Below are positions 9,601 through 17,152 of a stretch of 64,000 nucleotides of DNA, piece after piece (position 1 is the first letter of the stretch; the number at the start of each line of letters is the position of its first letter). The DNA comes from Burkholderiaceae bacterium. Its GTDB lineage: Bacteria > Pseudomonadota > Gammaproteobacteria > Burkholderiales > Burkholderiaceae. The notes under the pieces are model-generated. The model was given only the letters and a program-made list of their open reading frames with translations, was not told the DNA's origin and searched no databases. The translations under genes and the position numbers were made by a program. Location: assembly GCA_947448415.1 (NCBI GenBank), contig CANFMT010000006.1:37101-101100 (forward strand). Direction: 5' to 3'.

Positions 9601-9864
9601 CTAACGGCAAATATAGATGTAGGTAAAAGGAAAACGGTCATTGACCGTTTTTCTGCTTTCTGTAATCGTGACAGTTCTCTTACCCAGTTTTTGACATTCG
9701 GCTAAAGCCACCTCCTGCGCTTCATTCTCTTTTACATCTTTGGGCGTATGAACCCCAATTGCCCCATCAGATTGCTGATAGACACCAAATTTACTTGGCG
9801 GAGTTGAGCATGCAAGATAGATGAATGGAAGGCAAAGCAGAAGACAATGACGAATCAATTTCAT
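9601..9864 (-). CDS. Small putative lipoprotein
   Basis: An 87-residue protein with a type II signal peptide: positive start MKLIRH, hydrophobic stretch LLLCLPFIY and lipobox LACS with the lipidated Cys at 19. The mature part is about 69 residues, contains two further Cys (one near the C-terminus) and ends TYIYICR. No family recognised. Convergent with the H1-tail gene. Confidence 0.65.
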   Translation of the reverse strand: MKLIRHCLLLCLPFIYLACSTPPSKFGVYQQSDGAIGVHTPKDVKENEAQEVALAECQKLGKRTVTITESRKTVNDRFPFTYIYICR

Positions 9865-9959
9865 GATTTAACTTGTAGATAGTATTCGTCCATTCTAGCG
9901 CAATACATCTGGGCCAAAGCCCATAAATCATGTCTGCCCTCTATGCAAACCACCCTACC

Positions 9960-11000
9960 CTATCTGAAGTATTTATCCTTTATCCATAGGGCAAGCGAAA
10001 CAAGCCCTACCATGATGGGTACCTCCACCAATGGCCCAATGACCGCAGCAAAGGCCGCTCCTGAGTTAATACCAAATACTGCAATTGCTACAGCGATAGC
10101 CAATTCAAAGTTATTACTTGAAGCTGTAAATGAGAGTGTGCAACAACGCTTGTACTCAATCCCCATCTTAATAGTGAGGAAAAAAGTCAGTAGGAACATC
10201 ACTATAAAAAAGACAAGTAATGGCACTGCAATAGTAATGACATCCATTGGCAATTGCAGGATGAGCTTACCCTTAAGACTAAACATCACCACAATCGTAA
10301 AGAGCAGCGCAATGAAGGTCAGCTTTCCAATCTTTGGCACAAACACTTCTTGATACCACTCTCTCGAAACAAACTTGAGCATCACAAAGCGGGTTAAGAA
10401 GCCAGCGATACATGGCACACCTAAGTAAATAGCTACTGTTTTAGCTATCTCGCCAATGGTGATATCGACAACCGATCCTTGAAAACCAAAATAAGGTGGC
10501 AGTACGGTTAGAAAGAAATAGGCGTAGATGCTAAAGAACAGCACTTGAAATAACGCGTTAAAAGCTACTAAACCCGCAGCATATTCGGTTGATCCTTTGG
10601 CGATATCGTTCCATACAATTACCATCGCAATGCAGGGCGCGATCCCAATGAGGATAAGGCCAGCCATATATTCAGGTTGATTGGGTACAAAAATGATAGC
10701 CAACAAGAACATTAGTGTTGGCGCAATAATCCAATTAAGCAGGAATGCCAAACCAAATATCCGTTTATCCTTAAATACATCAGGCAAGTCCTCATACTTC
10801 ACCTTAGCAAAAGGTGGATACATCATCAATATCAATCCGATAGCGATAGGAATATTGGTGGTACCCGATTGAAAGGAATTGATCATGGTCTCAATCCCTG
10901 GGATAAAGTAGCCAAGACCAATACCAGCTGCCATTGCAGCAAAAATCCAAACTGTAAGGTAGCGATCTAAAAAAGATAGCTTGCTAGTGACTGTGCTCAT
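9960..11000 (-). CDS. arsB: Arsenite efflux transporter, ACR3 family
   Basis: A 346-residue inner-membrane protein with about ten transmembrane helices, matching the ACR3 (bile/arsenite/riboflavin) transporter family: [20 protein letters not shown] contains the conserved functional Cys, and a late [20 protein letters not shown] motif is typical. It exports arsenite using the proton motive force. It overlaps arsC by 4 nt (ATGA) and is the last gene of arsR-arsC-acr3. Although often named arsB by position, it is not the 12-helix ArsB family. Confidence 0.93.
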   Translation of the reverse strand: MSTVTSKLSFLDRYLTVWIFAAMAAGIGLGYFIPGIETMINSFQSGTTNIPIAIGLILMMYPPFAKVKYEDLPDVFKDKRIFGLAFLLNWIIAPTLMFLLAIIFVPNQPEYMAGLILIGIAPCIAMVIVWNDIAKGSTEYAAGLVAFNALFQVLFFSIYAYFFLTVLPPYFGFQGSVVDITIGEIAKTVAIYLGVPCIAGFLTRFVMLKFVSREWYQEVFVPKIGKLTFIALLFTIVVMFSLKGKLILQLPMDVITIAVPLLVFFIVMFLLTFFLTIKMGIEYKRCCTLSFTASSNNFELAIAVAIAVFGINSGAAFAAVIGPLVEVPIMVGLVSLALWIKDKYFR

Positions 11001-11476
11001 AATTGGGTGTGAATTTCTTTTAGGCTCATTGAATCTAATTTATCTAAAGGCATCGAGGCGAGAATATCAATACGCTGCTTTAGTCCGTTCATCACATTGA
11101 TAAAGGCAGTTTTCTTCTCCAGATCAGAGCCCTGTACTTGAGATGGATCTGGAAAGCCCCAATGGGCAGTCACAGGATTACCTGGCCAGAATGGGCATAC
11201 TTCACCGGCAGCATTGTCACAAACGGTAATAATGAAATCCATCTTTGGAGCGTTGGGCTCTCCAAACACATCCCAACTCTTAGACTTTAATTTAGCTGGA
11301 TCCATACCCATCTCTATGGCTAATTTCTCGGCGATAGGATTGATGCTAGTACCTGGAGTCGAACCAGCGGAATAACCAATCAACCTACCGCTTGGATGTG
11401 TCGATGCCAGCGCCTCCCCCAGAATAGAACGGGCAGAATTATGTGTGCATAAAAATAAGATGTTGTATTGCTTCAC
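10997..11476 (-). CDS. arsC: Arsenate reductase ArsC (low-molecular-weight phosphatase type)
   Basis: A 159-residue cytoplasmic enzyme reducing arsenate to arsenite, which the downstream ACR3 protein exports. The phosphatase-like active site is C10-x5-R16 (CTHNSARS). The later redox-Cys region is [15 protein letters not shown], with two Cys in place for the reductive relay. It overlaps arsR by 4 nt upstream and acr3 by 4 nt downstream, so all three are translationally coupled. A second, diverged copy is at 24588-25085. Confidence 0.93.
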   Translation of the reverse strand: MKQYNILFLCTHNSARSILGEALASTHPSGRLIGYSAGSTPGTSINPIAEKLAIEMGMDPAKLKSKSWDVFGEPNAPKMDFIITVCDNAAGEVCPFWPGNPVTAHWGFPDPSQVQGSDLEKKTAFINVMNGLKQRIDILASMPLDKLDSMSLKEIHTQL

Positions 11477-11802
11477 TTACTCTTTACCTTTTTAATAATA
11501 GAAACTGGTTCACACGACTTACCACCGCAGCAATTTTCAAGCAAGAACTGACTCAAGTCCCCTACTAGCTTTGCATTTGGGCGGTAAATGAGATGGCGAC
11601 TTTGACGCTCAACCTTTAGCAATTCAGCGCTCACTAATTCTTTTAGATGAAAACTCAGCGTAGCATTGGCCACGCCTAATCTTTCGATGATTTCACCCGG
11701 AGTCAAACCAAGCTCACCACGTTGCACCACTAAACGAAAGATATTTAAGCGGGTATCTTGTCCAAGTGCCAGAAAGACCTTGATAGCATCTGTATTTTTC
11801 AT
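11473..11802 (-). CDS. arsR: ArsR/SmtB family repressor
   Basis: A 109-residue winged-helix repressor heading the ars operon. The helix-turn-helix is about 35-60 (TPGEIIERLGVANATLSFHLKEL). It lacks the classical ELCVCDL metal site of E. coli ArsR; instead C91, C92 and C97 (NCCGGKSC) lie near the C-terminus, like the Acidithiobacillus-type ArsR in which C-terminal cysteines bind As(III). It probably represses its own operon and is released by arsenite. A perfect palindrome 16 nt upstream is a candidate operator. Confidence 0.9.
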   Translation of the reverse strand: MKNTDAIKVFLALGQDTRLNIFRLVVQRGELGLTPGEIIERLGVANATLSFHLKELVSAELLKVERQSRHLIYRPNAKLVGDLSQFLLENCCGGKSCEPVSIIKKVKSK

Positions 11803-11817
11803 ATTTCCAATTATATA

Positions 11818-11831
11818 GAAATATATATTTC
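11818..11831. promoter_or_regulatory. Candidate ArsR operator palindrome
   Basis: GAAATATATATTTC is a perfect 14-bp inverted repeat that ends 16 bp upstream of the arsR start codon on the other strand. ArsR/SmtB repressors bind AT-rich dyads in this position. Assignment is inferred from position and symmetry; short AT-rich palindromes can arise by chance. Confidence 0.5.
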
Positions 11832-11847
11832 ATAATCGTGACAATTA

Positions 11848-11865
11848 ATGTCACATAAGTGTCAT
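11848..11865 (+). promoter_or_regulatory. PHO box upstream of the H1-like protein/ppk2 operon
   Basis: Two 7-bp direct repeats, ATGTCAC and GTGTCAT, separated by the AT-only spacer ATAA, match the PhoB consensus CTGTCAT-N4-CTGTCAT with the 11-bp period. It reads towards the gene at 11952, with a possible weak -10 (AATTAG) 10 bp downstream. It shares the 149-bp intergenic region with the candidate ArsR operator. Confidence 0.75.
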
Positions 11866-11951
11866 ATATGCTTGAAATTAGCAGAAATACACCTTAGGAT
11901 CGTTAAAGGGACTTATTTAAAATCAATACACAAACTTACACAGGAATAATC

Positions 11952-12230
11952 ATGAGCCAAAAGAAGTTAGTAAAGCAGCTTTTAAAAAAGCTCGATAAAT
12001 TAGAGTCCGATAGAGAGAAGTTAATCGATAAGCTAGCAAAAGCTTTAGATAAGCTGGAGAAAAAAGTAGCCACCAAGAAAGCACCAGCTAAAAAAACAGC
12101 GGCAACCAAGAAAGTTCCTGCCAAGAAGGCGGCAGTAAAAAAAGTAGCAGCTAAGAAGGCGCCAGCAAAGAAAGCACCCACAAAAAAGGCAGCAGCTAAG
12201 AAAGTACCAAGTCCAAGTGATGCGAATTAA
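11952..12230 (+). CDS. Histone H1-like Lys-rich protein with N-terminal coiled coil
   Basis: A 92-residue, strongly basic protein. Residues about 4-40 form a charged amphipathic helix or coiled coil (KLVKQLLKKLDKLE, continuing with DKLAKALDKLEKK). Residues 41-85 are an H1-like tail of AKKAPAKK-type repeats. AGGA stands 7 nt before the ATG. The stop TAA overlaps the ATG of ppk2, so the two are translationally coupled, and a PHO box lies 87 bp upstream. Such tails bind polyanions. With a polyphosphate kinase as operon partner, binding polyphosphate or tethering polyphosphate granules to the nucleoid is a plausible, unproven role. Related architectures include PhaM and AlgP-like proteins. Confidence 0.8.
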   Translation: MSQKKLVKQLLKKLDKLESDREKLIDKLAKALDKLEKKVATKKAPAKKTAATKKVPAKKAAVKKVAAKKAPAKKAPTKKAAAKKVPSPSDAN

Positions 12231-13003
12231 TGGGCAATAAAGAGAAAGGTAAGCTAGATCAAACTAGCTACGAGTCACAACTCCATTCCCTACAAATACA
12301 GTTAGTAAAGCTCCAAAATAGCCTTATCAGCAAGGGTGATCAGATCCTAGTAATTCTTGAGGGTCGTGACACCGCAGGTAAGGACGGCAGCATTAAAGCG
12401 ATAAATGAGCACTTGAGCCCGCGAGAGACTCGTATAGTAGCGCTTGGCAAGCCCTCAGATACTGAAAATGCAGAGTGGTATTTTCAACGCTATGTAGCTG
12501 AGCTACCTAAGAAGGGGGAAGTTGTTCTATTTAACCGTAGCTGGTACAACCGTGCCGGCGTTGAGCGGGTAATGAATTTTTGCACTAAATCCCAGTACGA
12601 AAATTTTATTGAAACGGTGAATGATTTTGAATCTATCCTGATGCGTTCTGGCGTTACCCTGATTAAATATTATTTAGATATTTCTAAAAAAGAGCAGGCT
12701 TTAAGGCTAAAGGCTAGAGAAGTAGACCCGCTAAAGCAGTGGAAAATCAGTCCTATCGATCAGCAAGCTCAGAAAAAATGGGATGCCTACAGCAAGTGTA
12801 GAAATGAGATGTTAGATAAGACCAGCCCTAAGGGTGCGCCCTGGACAATAGTCAGGGCTAATGATAAAAAGCTGGCTCATTTGAATCTCATTAGAGACAT
12901 GCTTTCCAGAATTGACTATCCCGGCAAAGATAAAGACCTATTAAAGGCGGATAAAGAGATTGCCTTTAAATGGGATGGAAATTTATCTAAACTCGAGAAA
13001 TAA
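12230..13003 (+). CDS. ppk2: Polyphosphate kinase 2 (first copy)
   Basis: A 257-residue class I PPK2, a P-loop kinase transferring phosphate between polyphosphate and nucleoside diphosphates. Walker A is EGRDTAGKDG (44-53). The Walker B-like segment is FNRSWYNRAG (101-110), with Asn where the second copy has Asp. WYFQRY and PLKQWKISPID match the lid region. It is coupled to the preceding H1-like gene and lies behind a PHO box. It ends 7 nt from the end of the convergent second PPK2 gene. Whether it mainly makes polyphosphate or regenerates nucleotides from it cannot be told from sequence. Confidence 0.93.
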   Translation: MGNKEKGKLDQTSYESQLHSLQIQLVKLQNSLISKGDQILVILEGRDTAGKDGSIKAINEHLSPRETRIVALGKPSDTENAEWYFQRYVAELPKKGEVVLFNRSWYNRAGVERVMNFCTKSQYENFIETVNDFESILMRSGVTLIKYYLDISKKEQALRLKAREVDPLKQWKISPIDQQAQKKWDAYSKCRNEMLDKTSPKGAPWTIVRANDKKLAHLNLIRDMLSRIDYPGKDKDLLKADKEIAFKWDGNLSKLEK

Positions 13004-13009
13004 AGGGCC

Positions 13010-13915
13010 TTAAAAGACTTCTGGAACGTACATCTGCGGAGGCACTGGCCCACGCAGATAGTCTGGGTTGTGCACTCGCTCAGGCAGAGTTATCAAGGGG
13101 TGATCAATTTCTTTATAGGGTATTTGGTTCAGTAGGTGTGTAATGCAGTTTAGACGTGCTTTTTTCTTATCATTAGCCGCTACCACCCACCACGGCGCCT
13201 CAGGGATATGCGTGCGCTCAAGCATTGTTTCTTTAGCCTTGGTATAGGCCTCCCAGAGTCTTCTTGCCTCTAGATCCATCGGACTTAATTTCCACTGTTT
13301 CAATGGATCGTGAATACGCATCATGAAGCGGTTATATTGCTCATCATCCGATATTGAAAACCAATATTTAATCAAGATGACTCCAGAGCTAATCATCATG
13401 CGCTCAAGATCTGGTACTGTTCTTAAGAACTCTTCGTACTCATAATCTGTGCAAAATCCCATCACCCTCTCTACGCCAGCACGGTTATACCAACTGCGGT
13501 CAAAGAGGACGATTTCACCGCCAGCGGGTAAATGGGAGATATACCTTTGAAAGTACCACTGTGTCTTTTCGCGCTCATTAGGTGCGGGCAAGGCTACAAC
13601 CTTACAAACACGTGGATTCAGTCTTTGGGTGATCCGCTTAATTGCGCCACCCTTACCTGCTGAATCACGACCTTCAAATAAGACGGCCACTTTAAGCTTA
13701 TTGGCAACAACCCAGTCTTGCAACTTGACCAGCTCACCTTGCAGCCTGAAAAGTTCTCGGAAGTAAACATTACGGGGAATTTCTGACTGGCCATCACCAT
13801 CAGGCGACAAACGATCATCGTCGAGCTCCATCTCGAGCTCTTCATCCATGCTATCCAGAATTTCTTCTTGAGCACGGCGATACCACTCGGCCATTTCCTG
13901 ATTTTTTGATGTCAT
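13010..13915 (-). CDS. ppk2: Polyphosphate kinase 2 (second copy)
   Basis: A 301-residue class I PPK2 with a roughly 60-residue N-terminal extension that is acidic (DSMDEELEMELDDD). Walker A is EGRDSAGKGG (81-90), the Walker B-like motif is FDRSWYNRAG (138-147), and PLKQWKLSPMD is in the lid. An open frame exists from 13954, but the ATG at 13915 is preferred because GGAG sits 9 nt upstream and the predicted -10 element (TATAAG, about 13937-13942) lies between the two starts. Its PHO box overlaps the end of the upstream acyltransferase gene, so it has its own promoter. It is tail to tail with the first copy. Confidence 0.93.
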   Translation of the reverse strand: MTSKNQEMAEWYRRAQEEILDSMDEELEMELDDDRLSPDGDGQSEIPRNVYFRELFRLQGELVKLQDWVVANKLKVAVLFEGRDSAGKGGAIKRITQRLNPRVCKVVALPAPNEREKTQWYFQRYISHLPAGGEIVLFDRSWYNRAGVERVMGFCTDYEYEEFLRTVPDLERMMISSGVILIKYWFSISDDEQYNRFMMRIHDPLKQWKLSPMDLEARRLWEAYTKAKETMLERTHIPEAPWWVVAANDKKKARLNCITHLLNQIPYKEIDHPLITLPERVHNPDYLRGPVPPQMYVPEVF

Positions 13916-13952
13916 GTTTTTCACTCCTAGATCATACTTATATCCAGAAAGC

Positions 13953-13970
13953 ATGACACTTTTGTTACAT
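13953..13970 (-). promoter_or_regulatory. PHO box upstream of second ppk2
   Basis: On the minus strand: ATGTAAC, spacer AAAA, GTGTCAT, i.e. two PhoB half-sites with 11-bp period. Exactly 10 bp downstream is TATAAG, a good -10 hexamer, the spacing seen in PhoB-activated promoters where the box replaces the -35. It overlaps the stop codon of the acyltransferase gene. Confidence 0.75.
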
Positions 13971-14759
13971 CGGGGGCTGATTACCCTTTAGCAGCGCAGA
14001 AATAGCCTCCTGGCTATGCAATGCCAGCCACTTTCGATCACTTGAGGCTGAAGGGGATGCGCCAGAGGGAGGTAAAAAGGTTAATTCCACAATCAAACCA
14101 GGGCTACGCAATATGTTGGCCATTGACTCCAAAAGCCCCATATCACCAATAAAAGCTGGCGCAACGCTTCTAAGGCCCGTTTCTATTGATTTATAGGTAA
14201 TTGCTAAAGAAAAGACGGGGGCCTGTGCAATCACTGCAGATTCAAATAAGTTTGGCCTAAAGGGTAGAACTCCATCGCCAACAGTAGAGGTGCCCTCTGG
14301 GAAAATGCAAACAGAATCATTTTTCAGTACCCTGCTAACCTCACTTGCCACCTGTTTGCCATGACGAGCGCTATCACGCTTAATAAATACTGTACCCAAC
14401 TGCTTTGCCATCCAACCAAATATGGGCCACGCTGCAACATCTGACTTAGCTACAAATCGAATAGGCTTAAAAGCATTGATGGCATGTATATCCATCCAAG
14501 AAATATGATTTGATGCCAACAAAATCGGGGTGGCAGGCAAGATGGCTTCGCCAATGACTCGTAGCCTTATTCGAAAGATCCCAAGCAATCGCACGGACCA
14601 ATTTTTAATATGTCTATTTTTGGCCTCCTGACCAATAAAAGGAAAGCACAAAAACAGGATCAGCAATCCCGAAAAGACATGACACCATATCTGCAGCCAT
14701 AGGTACATTCTTAGTAAAAATTGTGTACTAGCTTCTGAGGGTGTCTGGTTCTTACTCAT
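13965..14759 (-). CDS. PlsC-family acyltransferase, possible lyso-ornithine lipid acyltransferase OlsA
   Basis: A 264-residue membrane-associated acyltransferase. One or two N-terminal hydrophobic helices (about 15-45) precede the catalytic HX4D motif NHISWMD (H85, D90), followed by FIKRDSARHG (about 125-134) and the glycerophosphate-binding FPEGTS (153-158). Members add an acyl chain to lysophosphatidic acid (PlsC) or to lyso-ornithine lipid (OlsA). The divergent operon ends with an OlsB-type gene, so OlsA is the favoured reading, but sequence alone does not separate the two. Its start lies 41 bp from the tandem PHO box; TATATT at 14770-14775 is a possible -10. Confidence 0.85.
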   Translation of the reverse strand: MSKNQTPSEASTQFLLRMYLWLQIWCHVFSGLLILFLCFPFIGQEAKNRHIKNWSVRLLGIFRIRLRVIGEAILPATPILLASNHISWMDIHAINAFKPIRFVAKSDVAAWPIFGWMAKQLGTVFIKRDSARHGKQVASEVSRVLKNDSVCIFPEGTSTVGDGVLPFRPNLFESAVIAQAPVFSLAITYKSIETGLRSVAPAFIGDMGLLESMANILRSPGLIVELTFLPPSGASPSASSDRKWLALHSQEAISALLKGNQPPM

Positions 14760-14799
14760 ATGAAATTGGAATATAAATCAAGTTGAAAAATTTCTTCTA

Positions 14800-14839
14800 T
14801 CGTCACAAAACTGACTTGTAACTGTCATGATGCTTTCAT
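14800..14839 (+). promoter_or_regulatory. Tandem PHO box (four 11-bp-spaced half-sites)
   Basis: Four 7-bp units in phase at 11-bp steps: TCGTCAC (14800), CTGACTT (14811), CTGTCAT (14822), CTTTCAT (14833), with 4-bp spacers AAAA, GTAA and GATG. This looks like two adjacent PhoB dimer sites. It ends 24 bp before the ATG of the PlcP-like gene, and CTTAAT 10 bp further on could be the -10. It also lies 41 bp from the start of the divergent acyltransferase gene. Confidence 0.75.
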
Positions 14840-14863
14840 ACTCAGTAGGCTTAATACTGTTTC

Positions 14864-15673
14864 ATGATGCATTACAAAGCCATCTGGATTTCAGACGTAC
14901 ACCTCGGAACATCAGGGTGTCAGGCAAACTACCTCTTAGATTTTCTGAAACACAATGAAGCTGAGAAATTCTACCTGGTAGGCGACATTATTGATGGCTG
15001 GAGACTCAAAAAGTCCTTCTATTGGCCTCAGGCACACAACGACGTTGTACAAAAACTATTACGTAAGGCGCGCAAAGGTAGCGAAGTCATATACGTCCCA
15101 GGAAATCATGATGAAAGCGCAAGACAGTTCTTTGGGCTTTCCTTCGGAGATGTGAAAGTAGTTGAAGAGGTGATTCACACAACCGTAGATGGCAGAAAAC
15201 TCTGGGTAACGCATGGCGATCAGTTTGATGGCGTGATGCAGTACGCTAAATGGCTTGCATATGTTGGGGATACGCTGTACTCCTTCATCCTATACGTAAA
15301 CCGCCATTTCAATATGTTGCGCATCAAAATGGGTTTGCAGTATTGGTCTCTATCTCAATACCTAAAACACCAAGTAAAGAATGCTGTCAGCTATATCGCT
15401 GACTTTGAGCACATCATGGCTAGAGAGGCACGCTTACGTGGTTGTGATGGGGTCGTTTGTGGTCATATTCATAAAGCAGAAATTCGCGAAATAGATGGCC
15501 TTTTATATTGCAATGATGGTGATTGGGTCGAAAGCTTATCTGCCCTCGTCGAAACACACACAGGCGAACTCAAAATCATCTACTGGACCCACATTAAAGG
15601 TGAGCCAGTTGAAAGCCCTCAAATTACTCTGCAACCCGCTATCGAATCACTTATCAAAGAGGCTGTGCTATGA
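14864..15673 (+). CDS. plcP: Metallophosphoesterase, PlcP-like phospholipase C (UDP-diacylglucosamine hydrolase-like)
   Basis: A 269-residue calcineurin-type phosphoesterase with the full metal-site set: DVH (11-13), GD (40-41), GNHD (80-83), H117 in THGDQFD and GHIH (200-203). The family includes LpxH-like enzymes and PlcP, the phosphate-starvation phospholipase C that releases diacylglycerol from phosphatidylethanolamine in rhizobia and marine bacteria. The next gene is a glycosyltransferase (4-nt ATGA overlap) and a tandem PHO box lies directly upstream, which is the classical plcP-agt arrangement. Substrate is inferred from this context. Confidence 0.85.
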   Translation: MMHYKAIWISDVHLGTSGCQANYLLDFLKHNEAEKFYLVGDIIDGWRLKKSFYWPQAHNDVVQKLLRKARKGSEVIYVPGNHDESARQFFGLSFGDVKVVEEVIHTTVDGRKLWVTHGDQFDGVMQYAKWLAYVGDTLYSFILYVNRHFNMLRIKMGLQYWSLSQYLKHQVKNAVSYIADFEHIMAREARLRGCDGVVCGHIHKAEIREIDGLLYCNDGDWVESLSALVETHTGELKIIYWTHIKGEPVESPQITLQPAIESLIKEAVL

Positions 15674-16698
15674 AAATTATGATCATCACTGATGCATGGG
15701 ATCCACAAGTAAACGGTGTTGTCCGTACCCTCAAACAAACTCGCGCTGAATTAATAGCCATGGGTCATGAAGTGGAAATGATTACGCCAACAGGCTTTAA
15801 ATCAATCCCCTGCCCAACCTATCCTGATATCGCCCTTTCTTTATTTCCAGGCAAAGAAGTGGCACGTCGCATTAAAGAGTTTGCTCCAGATGCTATGCAT
15901 ATCGCAACCGAAGGTCCTCTGGGCTTATCAGCACGTGCCTATGCGGCAAAAAATAACTTACCCTTTTCTACTGCCTATCACACTCGTTTTCCTGAGTATG
16001 TCAAAGCGCGTACTGGCATTCCTCTGGCAATCACCTATGCATTTATTCGCTGGTTTCATGGCCCATCCATGGCAGTAATGGCGCCAACCATTGTTGTAAA
16101 AAATGATCTAGAGAAATATGGATTAAAAAATGTTGTTTTATGGTCACGAGGTGTGGACCTTGATATTTTCAAGATGCAGGATTCAAAGGCCTTAAATAGT
16201 GCCCGTCCTATTTTCTTGTACGTGGGACGAGTTGCTGTTGAAAAGAATATCAATGCGTTTTTAGAAATTGATTTGCCAGGTTCAAAGTGGGTGGTAGGAG
16301 ACGGTCCAGCCATGGCTGGAATAAAAGAAAAATATCCAGAAGTAAATTATCTCGGTGTACTACAGCAACATGAGTTGGCAAAGGTATATGCTGCTGCAGA
16401 CGTATTTGTATTCCCAAGCAAAACTGATACCTTCGGGCTTGTTTTATTAGAAGCTATGGCTTGCGGCACACCTGTTGCCGCCTACCCAGTCACCGGCCCA
16501 ATTGATGTCCTTGGAAGCTCGAATGCGGGCGCCATGAACGAAGATCTCCGCGAAGCATGTATGCAGGCTCTAAAAATTCCTCGCGAGGTTGCACGGGCTC
16601 ATGCGGAGAAATTCTCATGGAGAGCAGCCTCTGAACAATTTGCTGATCATCTTAAGCCAGTTCCATCGCCTGAAGTACATGTCACTGCACTAGCCTAA
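15670..16698 (+). CDS. Family 4 glycosyltransferase, probable diacylglycerol glycosyltransferase (Agt-like)
   Basis: A 342-residue GT-B enzyme. The N-terminal domain carries the acceptor-side ITDAWDPQVNGVVRTL (about 6-21), and the C-terminal domain has GRVAVEKN (186-193) and the nucleotide-sugar motif FGLVLLEAMACGTPV with E261. The nearest named groups are SqdX/MgtA-like mannosyl- or glucosyltransferases acting on diacylglycerol. It overlaps the plcP-like gene by 4 nt, so one enzyme probably makes diacylglycerol and this one glycosylates it, giving phosphorus-free glycolipids. Sugar donor unknown. Confidence 0.85.
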   Translation: MKIMIITDAWDPQVNGVVRTLKQTRAELIAMGHEVEMITPTGFKSIPCPTYPDIALSLFPGKEVARRIKEFAPDAMHIATEGPLGLSARAYAAKNNLPFSTAYHTRFPEYVKARTGIPLAITYAFIRWFHGPSMAVMAPTIVVKNDLEKYGLKNVVLWSRGVDLDIFKMQDSKALNSARPIFLYVGRVAVEKNINAFLEIDLPGSKWVVGDGPAMAGIKEKYPEVNYLGVLQQHELAKVYAAADVFVFPSKTDTFGLVLLEAMACGTPVAAYPVTGPIDVLGSSNAGAMNEDLREACMQALKIPREVARAHAEKFSWRAASEQFADHLKPVPSPEVHVTALA

Positions 16699-16710
16699 GA
16701 AGAGCGTTTA

Positions 16711-17115
16711 ATGAATTCTCCGTATCACATTGATCAAAACCCGCATAAAGGTAACCGAGGTGTTGCCAGGGCATGGCATGCAGCAAAAAACTCTTGGTGC
16801 GGATTGGTTTACGCCTTCTTAGAAGAAAGTGCTTTCAGGCAGGAGCTCACTTTATTTGTGCTCCTGACACCTATTGCCGCACTCTTACCAATTTCACTTC
16901 TAGAAAAGTCCCTGCTAGTTTCTTCTTTGGTAATGGTCCTAGTGATTGAGCTTCTCAATTCCAGTGTAGAGGCTGCAATTGATCGTATTTCCTTTGAGCA
17001 CCATGATCTCTCAAAGAGAGCAAAAGATTTTGGCAGCGCCGCTGTAATGCTTGCTTTGCTTGTAGCTGCCCTCATTTGGGCCGCAGTTTGCATTCCATTA
17101 ATGATGCAAATTTAA
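16711..17115 (+). CDS. dgkA: Diacylglycerol kinase DgkA
   Basis: A 134-residue inner-membrane kinase with three helices (about 45-62, 66-85 and 106-130) and the signature ELLNSSVEAAIDR (80-92), then AKDFGSAAV. It phosphorylates diacylglycerol to phosphatidic acid. The N-terminal 40 residues contain the usual GxxRAWHAAKNSWCG amphipathic segment. It lies 12 nt after the glycosyltransferase in the same operon, where it could return diacylglycerol left by lipid turnover to the phospholipid pathway. Confidence 0.93.
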   Translation: MNSPYHIDQNPHKGNRGVARAWHAAKNSWCGLVYAFLEESAFRQELTLFVLLTPIAALLPISLLEKSLLVSSLVMVLVIELLNSSVEAAIDRISFEHHDLSKRAKDFGSAAVMLALLVAALIWAAVCIPLMMQI

Positions 17116-17152
17116 ATTCAACCATTAATTTAATCATCCATTAAGGATAAAC

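Noticed and set aside
11936..12181. Minus-strand frame opposite the H1-like gene
   Set aside because: Composition artefact of the repeated Lys/Ala codons.
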